From assembly GCF_002887735.1 (NCBI RefSeq), contig NZ_PKQP01000002.1:62001-126000 (forward strand): 64,000 bases of DNA, read 5' to 3'. This stretch comes from Stenotrophomonas bentonitica. GTDB lineage: Bacteria > Pseudomonadota > Gammaproteobacteria > Xanthomonadales > Xanthomonadaceae. The first letter of the stretch is position 1. The number at the start of each line of letters is the position of its first letter. The position numbers were made by a program, and so were the translations under genes. The notes under the pieces were generated by a model. It did not search any database and was not told the origin of the DNA. It saw nothing but the letters and a program-made list of their open reading frames with translations. Positions 58,984 through 64,000 of the stretch are shown here, one piece after another.

Positions 58984-60887
58984 AACGAGCGTGTGCGCTG
59001 GTGGTATCGCTGTGGATGGTCACCGCCGCCGTGCAGGCCGAGCCGGTCCTGCCCCGGCTGTTTGCCGACGGCATGGTGCTGCAGCGTGACCAGCCGCTGC
59101 CGGTGTGGGGTACGGCCACGCCCGGCGCACGCCTGCAGGTCGGCATCGACGGCGAACGTGCCAGTACCACGGTCGGTACGGACGGTAGCTGGAAGGTCGT
59201 GCTGCCGCCGCACGCGGTCGGTGGCCCATTCCAGCTGGAGATCACGGGCGACGGGCGCGCGCTGCAGGTGCGCGATGTCCTGTTCGGCGATGTCTGGCTG
59301 GCCAGCGGTCAGTCCAACATGGAATGGCCGCTGCACGATACGCAGGACGCGGCGGCGGCCGTCGCCGCTGCGAGCGACGCGCAGCTGCGTCATTTCAAGA
59401 TTCCCAAATCCTGGTCCGGGCAGCCGGAAACCACACTGGCCGGTGGCCGCTGGCTGCCGGCGTCCCCCGCCAACGCGGGGAGCTTCTCCGCGGTCGCGTA
59501 CTACTTCGCGCGCGAGCTGCGGCAGCACGCCGGGGTGCCGATCGGCATCATCGACAGCACCTGGGGCGGCAGCACCATCGAAGCCTGGATGGCCGCCGCG
59601 CTGCAGGACATTGATGCAGGCGCGCTGGCCACGCGCATGCAGGCGCAACGCGAGACGGATGCACGCACCCTGGCCAAGGTGCGCCAACGCCTTGCGCAGT
59701 GGCACACCTTTGACGAGCAGCCGCAGTGGGCCGCAGCCCGGTTCGACGACCGCGATTGGGAAGCCGCCACGCTCCCGGGGCTATGGGAAACCGGCGGCTA
59801 TGCCGGCATGGACGGGATCGGCTGGTACCGTGCCGAGTTCACCTTGAGCGCGGCACAGGCTGCGCAGGCCGGCACCCTTGGAGTCGGACGGATCGATGAC
59901 GCGGACCGCACCTTCGTCAATGGCGTGCAGGTCGGCGCGACGACGATGGCCTGGAACACACCGCGTGTGTATCCGCTGCCCGCCGGCCAACTGCAGGCCG
60001 GCCGCAACGTGGTCGCGGTGCGAGTGGAGGACCTGGGCGGTGGTGGTGGCATCCACGGTGAGCCGTCCGAACTGTTCGTGCGCCTGGCCGATGGCAGCCA
60101 GGTGCAGCTGCAAGGCTGGCGTTTCCGTCCCGGCAAGGTGACGGTCGCCCTGGACGATGACAAGAACCAGATCCCGACGCTGCTGTACAACCGCATGATC
60201 CACCCGTTGCCGCCATTCCCGATCAAGGGGGTGATCTGGTACCAGGGCGAGAGCAATGCCACCGATGCCGGAGCGCTGGCCTATCGGGATCAGTTCAAGG
60301 CCTTGATCCAGCAGTGGCGGCAGGACTGGAACGCACCGGCGCTGCCGTTTGTCTGGGTGCAGCTGGCCAGCTTCGGCGCGGGCGCCGATCACGGTGAGCA
60401 GAGCCCGTGGGCGTTGCTGCGCGAGTCGCAGTCGGCGGCGCTGTCGCTGCCGCATACCGCGCAGGCGGTGAGCATCGACCTGGGCAATGCGACGGATATC
60501 CATCCGCGCAACAAGCGCGATGTCGGCGCACGCCTGGCGCTGGCCGCCCGGCACGCGGCGTATGGCGAAACGCTGACGTACAGCGGTCCGGTGCAGCGCG
60601 ACGTCCGCTTCGATCGCGGCCAGGCCGTCATCACCTTCGATCCGATGGGCAGTGTGCTGGCGGTGCGCGGCGGTGGGATGCAGGTACAGGGCTTCACCGT
60701 GGCCGGTGCCGACCGCCGGTTCCACGCTGCACAGGCGCGAATCGATGGTGACCGCGTGATTGTCCACAGCGAGGCGGTCGCCACGCCGGTGGCAGTGCGC
60801 TATGCCTGGCGGGAGAACCCCGCCGACGCCAACCTGATCAATTCGCAACAGCTGCCGGCGTCGCCGTTCCGCAGCGATACCTGGTGA
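58980..60887 (+). CDS. CE20-type SGNH acetylesterase (sialate O-acetylesterase-like)
   Basis: This 635-residue exported esterase has a signal peptide (cleavage near residue 20), an N-terminal beta-sandwich, and an SGNH hydrolase domain split by an insert. Ser112 lies in ASGQSNMEW, the Gly block in [15 protein letters not shown], Asn in [10 protein letters not shown], and Asp506/His508 in DIHPRNK. The insert (about 210-395, ending [16 protein letters not shown]) is a jelly-roll-like module. This layout fits the xyloglucan acetylesterase that founded family CE20 in Xanthomonas citri, so it should deacetylate galactosyl side chains. Coupled to GH74 by overlap. Confidence 0.85.
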   Translation: MKRACALVVSLWMVTAAVQAEPVLPRLFADGMVLQRDQPLPVWGTATPGARLQVGIDGERASTTVGTDGSWKVVLPPHAVGGPFQLEITGDGRALQVRDVLFGDVWLASGQSNMEWPLHDTQDAAAAVAAASDAQLRHFKIPKSWSGQPETTLAGGRWLPASPANAGSFSAVAYYFARELRQHAGVPIGIIDSTWGGSTIEAWMAAALQDIDAGALATRMQAQRETDARTLAKVRQRLAQWHTFDEQPQWAAARFDDRDWEAATLPGLWETGGYAGMDGIGWYRAEFTLSAAQAAQAGTLGVGRIDDADRTFVNGVQVGATTMAWNTPRVYPLPAGQLQAGRNVVAVRVEDLGGGGGIHGEPSELFVRLADGSQVQLQGWRFRPGKVTVALDDDKNQIPTLLYNRMIHPLPPFPIKGVIWYQGESNATDAGALAYRDQFKALIQQWRQDWNAPALPFVWVQLASFGAGADHGEQSPWALLRESQSAALSLPHTAQAVSIDLGNATDIHPRNKRDVGARLALAARHAAYGETLTYSGPVQRDVRFDRGQAVITFDPMGSVLAVRGGGMQVQGFTVAGADRRFHAAQARIDGDRVIVHSEAVATPVAVRYAWRENPADANLINSQQLPASPFRSDTW

Positions 60888-60904
60888 CCACAAGGACCCC
60901 GTGC

Positions 60905-62614
60905 ATGTCTCCGACCACATACCCGCTTCCGCTGTTCCCGCGCCGCCTGCTGCTGCCGGCCGCCTTGTTCTGTCTGCTGGCCGCCTGTGAGCAGGAACCG
61001 ACGCCGACACCGGCCGATGGCGCCACGGCTGCACAGCCTTCCGCGACAGGCAAACCGGCGACGACCGATGACGCCAGGCAGGCGCCGATCCCACAGTTCA
61101 CCAGCAAGGATGGCAGGCATGCGCTGCTGGTGGATGGCGAGCCCTTCCTGGTGCTGGGCGCGCAAGTCAACAACTCCAGCAACTACGCCGCAGCGCTGGA
61201 GGCAGTGTGGCCGGCGGTGAAGATCATCGGTGCCAATACGGTGCAGGTGCCGATCGCCTGGGAGCAGATCGAGCCGGAGGAAGGCAAGTTCGATTTCACC
61301 TTCGTCGATACGCTGCTGCAGCAGGCGCGTGAACACCACGTGCGCTTGGTGCTGCTGTGGTTTGCCACCTGGAAGAACAACGGCCCGGCCTACGCGCCGC
61401 GCTGGGTGAAGACCGATAACACCCGCTTCCCCCGCGTGATCACCCGCGACGGGCGCAGCATCGGTTCGCTGTCGCCGCACGCCCCGGCCACGCTGGAGGC
61501 GGATCGCAGGGCCTTCGTTGCCTTCATGCAGCATCTCAAGGCGGCCGATCCACAGCGCACGGTGATCATGGTGCAGCCGGAGAACGAGCCGGGCACCTAT
61601 GGCAGCGTCCGCGATTTCTCGCCGATGGCGCAGCAACTGTTCGACGGCCCGGTGCCGGCCGAACTGCTGCAGAAGCTCGGCAAGTCACCCGGCACCTGGG
61701 CACAGGTGTTCGGTGCCGATGCCGATGAGTTCTTCCATGCCTGGTCGATCGGGCGCTTCATCGATCAGGTCACTGAAGCAGGCAAGGCGGTGTACCCGCT
61801 GCCGATGTACGTCAACGGCGCGCTGCGCGGGCCGTTCAACCCCGGCCAGCCGGGCCAGTACGCCAGCGGCGGCCCGACCGACAACGTGCTCGATGTGTGG
61901 AAGGCCGCCGGGCCCCATATCGATTTCCTGGCCCCGGACATCTACATGCCCGAGTACCGCATGTACACCACGGTGCTGGCGCGCTATGCGCGGCCGGACA
62001 ATGCGCTGTTCGTCGCCGAGACCGGCAACGCGCCACCGTATGCACGCTACCTGTTCCCGACGCTGGGCCATGACGGCATCGGCTGGTCCACGTTCGGCAT
62101 CGATTTCAGCCACTACAGCAACTATCCGCTGGGCGCGAAGAAGGTGGACGAGGCAACACTGGCGCCGTTCGCCACGGGCTTCCAGCTGGTCAGCCTGGGC
62201 ATGCGCCAGTTCGCCAAGGCCTCGGCCGAAGGCAAGCTGCATGGCGTGGCCGAAGAAGCCGGCCAGGCCGTGCAGGACGTGCCGCTCAATGCGCGCTGGC
62301 GCGCCACCGTCACCTATGGCGTGTCGCAGTTCTGGTTCCAGGGCCAGCCGCCGGGCAATCCCGAGCCGATCGGCAGTGCGCTGATCGCCGAACTTGGCCC
62401 GGACGAATTCCTGATCACCGCCCAGCACGCGCGGGTCACCCTGCACCCGGCCGGAGAGGCCACCGCGAACATGGTGCTCGATCGTGTCGAGGAAGGGTTC
62501 TACAAGGATGGCCAGTGGCAGTTCCAGCGCAACTGGAACGGCGACCAGACCGATTACGGCTTGAACTTCACCACTGCGCCGCAGCTGCTCAAGGTCACGC
62601 TGGCGACGTATTGA
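60905..62614 (+). CDS. GH35-like beta-galactosidase lipoprotein (DUF5597 type)
   Basis: This 569-residue protein has a lipoprotein signal (lipobox LAAC, Cys28), a TIM-barrel glycosidase domain (about 65-395) and a C-terminal beta domain of the DUF5597 type. The acid/base Glu228 lies in [11 protein letters not shown] and the nucleophile Glu372 in FVAETGN. Relatives in Xanthomonas and Caulobacter are GH35 beta-galactosidases; here it would remove galactose from xyloglucan side chains in the periplasm. ATG 60905 follows AAGGA by eight bases; a GTG at 60884 overlapping the esterase stop is an alternative. Confidence 0.88.
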   Translation: MSPTTYPLPLFPRRLLLPAALFCLLAACEQEPTPTPADGATAAQPSATGKPATTDDARQAPIPQFTSKDGRHALLVDGEPFLVLGAQVNNSSNYAAALEAVWPAVKIIGANTVQVPIAWEQIEPEEGKFDFTFVDTLLQQAREHHVRLVLLWFATWKNNGPAYAPRWVKTDNTRFPRVITRDGRSIGSLSPHAPATLEADRRAFVAFMQHLKAADPQRTVIMVQPENEPGTYGSVRDFSPMAQQLFDGPVPAELLQKLGKSPGTWAQVFGADADEFFHAWSIGRFIDQVTEAGKAVYPLPMYVNGALRGPFNPGQPGQYASGGPTDNVLDVWKAAGPHIDFLAPDIYMPEYRMYTTVLARYARPDNALFVAETGNAPPYARYLFPTLGHDGIGWSTFGIDFSHYSNYPLGAKKVDEATLAPFATGFQLVSLGMRQFAKASAEGKLHGVAEEAGQAVQDVPLNARWRATVTYGVSQFWFQGQPPGNPEPIGSALIAELGPDEFLITAQHARVTLHPAGEATANMVLDRVEEGFYKDGQWQFQRNWNGDQTDYGLNFTTAPQLLKVTLATY

Positions 62615-62660
62615 ACCGGGGGTGCCCGCACCCGCGCAACGAATGAGAAGGGAGCACTGA

Positions 62661-64000
62661 ATGCGTTACATGAGCGTACTGAGCGTGCCGCTGCTGGCAT
62701 TGCTGGCGTCACCGGCGATGGCCCAGAGCCATCGCGTGCTGGACAACGGTGTGGTGGTGGTGCCGGCCCAGGCCGGCGCGGCCCAGGTCCGGCTGGAACT
62801 GGTGGACGACAACATCGTGCGGGTCAGCGCCGATCCGGACGGCGACTTCAAGCGCACCCCCAGCCTGATGCGTGTCCCCGTGCAGGGGAAGCCGCGCTTC
62901 ACGGTGGAGCAGGGCGGCGGCAACGTGCGCCTGGTTGCCGCCGGCATCAGCGCGGAGATCTCCGAAGCCGATGGCCATGTCAGCTTCCGCGATGCCGAAG
63001 GCAAGCCGCTGCTGGCCGAGCGCGCCGGTGGCCGCAGCTTCAGCCCGCTCAGCGTGGAAGGCAAGGCGTACTACAGCGTGCGCCAGCGCTTCGAGTCGCC
63101 CAGCGATGAGGCGATCTACGGGTTCGGCCAGCACCAGCAGGGCTGGATGAACCAGAAGGGGCGCGACGTCGAGCTGCTCCAGGGCAACATCGACATGGCG
63201 GTGCCGTTCATCGTCTCCAGCCGCAATTACGGTCTGCTCTGGGACAACAATGCGATCACCCGGCTGGGTGACCCGCGTGGGCTGCAGCCGCTGCAGTCTT
63301 CCCTTCAGGTGTTCGATGCCAAGGGCAAGGCCGGCGCCTTGACCGCCCGCTACATCGTCGATGGCAAGACCCGCGTCGAGCGTCGCGAGCCGGAGGTGAA
63401 CTACCAGTACATCAAGGACCTCACCGCGTTCCCGGCCAAGGGCAGGAACGCGGCTGCGGGTGGGCGCTCGCAGGTGGTCTGGGACGGCGCGATCGAGGCG
63501 AAGACCGCCGGTCGCCATACCTTCTCCCTGTACGGCAGCGAATACATCAAGCTGTATGTGGACGGCAAGCTGGTGATCGATCGCTGGCGCCAGAACTGGA
63601 ACCCGTGGCATCACGAGTTCGCGCTCGAACTCACGCCCGGCACCCGCCACCAGATCAAGGTCGAGTGGGACCTGATCGACCCCAGCTACATCGCGCTGCT
63701 GCACCGTGATCCGCTGCCGCAGGCCGAAGCGGCCGATCTCTCGCTGTGGTCCGAAGCCGGGCAGATGGTCGACTACTACGTGGTCGCCGGCGGCAACGCC
63801 GATCAGGTGATCGCCGGCTATCGCGAACTCACCGGCAAGGCCGTGATGCTGCCCAAGTGGGCGTACGGCTTCTGGCAGAGCCGCGAGCGTTACAAGAGCC
63901 AGGATGAACTCCTCGGCGTGCTGGACGAGTACCGCCGCCGCAAGCTGCCGATCGACAACATCGTACTGGACTGGTCGTACTGGCCGGAGGATGCCTGGGG
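62661..64000 (+). CDS. GH31 alpha-xylosidase with PA14 insert, 3' end outside the window
   Basis: The first 446 codons are present. They encode a signal peptide (cleavage near LLASPAMA, residue 21), an N-terminal beta-sandwich (about 25-240, with YGFGQHQQGWMNQKGRDVEL), and a PA14 domain (about 245-350, HTFSLYGSEYIKLYVDGKLVIDRW). The start of the GH31 barrel follows (MLPKWAYGFWQSRERYKS, then NIVLDWSYWPEDAWG). The PA14 insert is typical of Cellvibrio and Xanthomonas xyloglucan alpha-xylosidases. The catalytic aspartates lie beyond base 64000. AAGGGAG precedes ATG 62661. Confidence 0.88.
   Translation, partial: MRYMSVLSVPLLALLASPAMAQSHRVLDNGVVVVPAQAGAAQVRLELVDDNIVRVSADPDGDFKRTPSLMRVPVQGKPRFTVEQGGGNVRLVAAGISAEISEADGHVSFRDAEGKPLLAERAGGRSFSPLSVEGKAYYSVRQRFESPSDEAIYGFGQHQQGWMNQKGRDVELLQGNIDMAVPFIVSSRNYGLLWDNNAITRLGDPRGLQPLQSSLQVFDAKGKAGALTARYIVDGKTRVERREPEVNYQYIKDLTAFPAKGRNAAAGGRSQVVWDGAIEAKTAGRHTFSLYGSEYIKLYVDGKLVIDRWRQNWNPWHHEFALELTPGTRHQIKVEWDLIDPSYIALLHRDPLPQAEAADLSLWSEAGQMVDYYVVAGGNADQVIAGYRELTGKAVMLPKWAYGFWQSRERYKSQDELLGVLDEYRRRKLPIDNIVLDWSYWPEDAW

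Overview
The window is chromosomal DNA of a gamma-proteobacterium in the Xanthomonadaceae, most probably a Stenotrophomonas. The evidence is high GC with strong third-position GC, the palindromic GTAG-ended (SMAG-type) repeats described from S. maltophilia, a Xanthomonas-type LexA operator (TTAG-N11-CTAA dyad) in front of lexA, and gene orders typical of this family. I see no phage, insertion sequence, CRISPR array or plasmid-like backbone. The last gene is cut by the window edge.

The first 32 kb is housekeeping. It runs: phosphate transport (DUF47-pit); a GNAT acetyltransferase and parE; then pyrG-kdsA-small membrane protein-eno-ftsB-ispD-ispF-truD; smr; surE-pcm-yqaA-nlpD; yhbY with an Mth938 protein; rlmE-ftsH; folP-miaA-hfq-hflX; pncC; ubiB; lexA-recA-recX; alaS; csrA; tRNA-Ser(GCU). 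Many of these genes overlap by 1-4 bases and are probably cotranscribed. Non-coding points of interest are a long structured stretch with a terminator before pyrG, a leader ORF ending exactly on the pyrG start codon, SMAG repeats after truD, nlpD and ubiB, and a lexA promoter whose -10 lies inside the LexA operator.

From 32 to 48 kb the content is mixed: a decayed glyoxalase-family gene, a periplasmic ankyrin protein, a Tat-type aldo/keto reductase, a siderophore-type TonB receptor, pirin with a divergent LysR regulator, two alpha/beta hydrolases, four tandem tRNA-Arg(ACG) genes under a near-consensus promoter, thiD, a DUF1275 membrane protein, phoH with a lipoprotein, bcp/prxQ, gcvR, dapA, a BamC-like lipoprotein and a 7Fe ferredoxin.

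From 48 kb to the end is a carbohydrate island. A five-gene minus-strand operon (SDR dehydrogenase, dgoA, dgoD, SMP-30 lactonase, dgoK) encodes what looks like a complete De Ley-Doudoroff route from galactose to pyruvate and glyceraldehyde 3-phosphate. A divergent LysR regulator follows. Next comes a plus-strand cluster made of a large TonB-dependent transporter, a GH74 xyloglucanase, a CE20-type acetylesterase with an inserted domain, a GH35-like beta-galactosidase lipoprotein and a PA14-containing GH31 alpha-xylosidase. This is a xyloglucan utilisation locus placed next to the pathway that would burn the galactose it releases. The same TATTC-N7-GAATA dyad (a LysR-type T-N11-A box) lies in front of both units, which suggests that one regulator controls them together.
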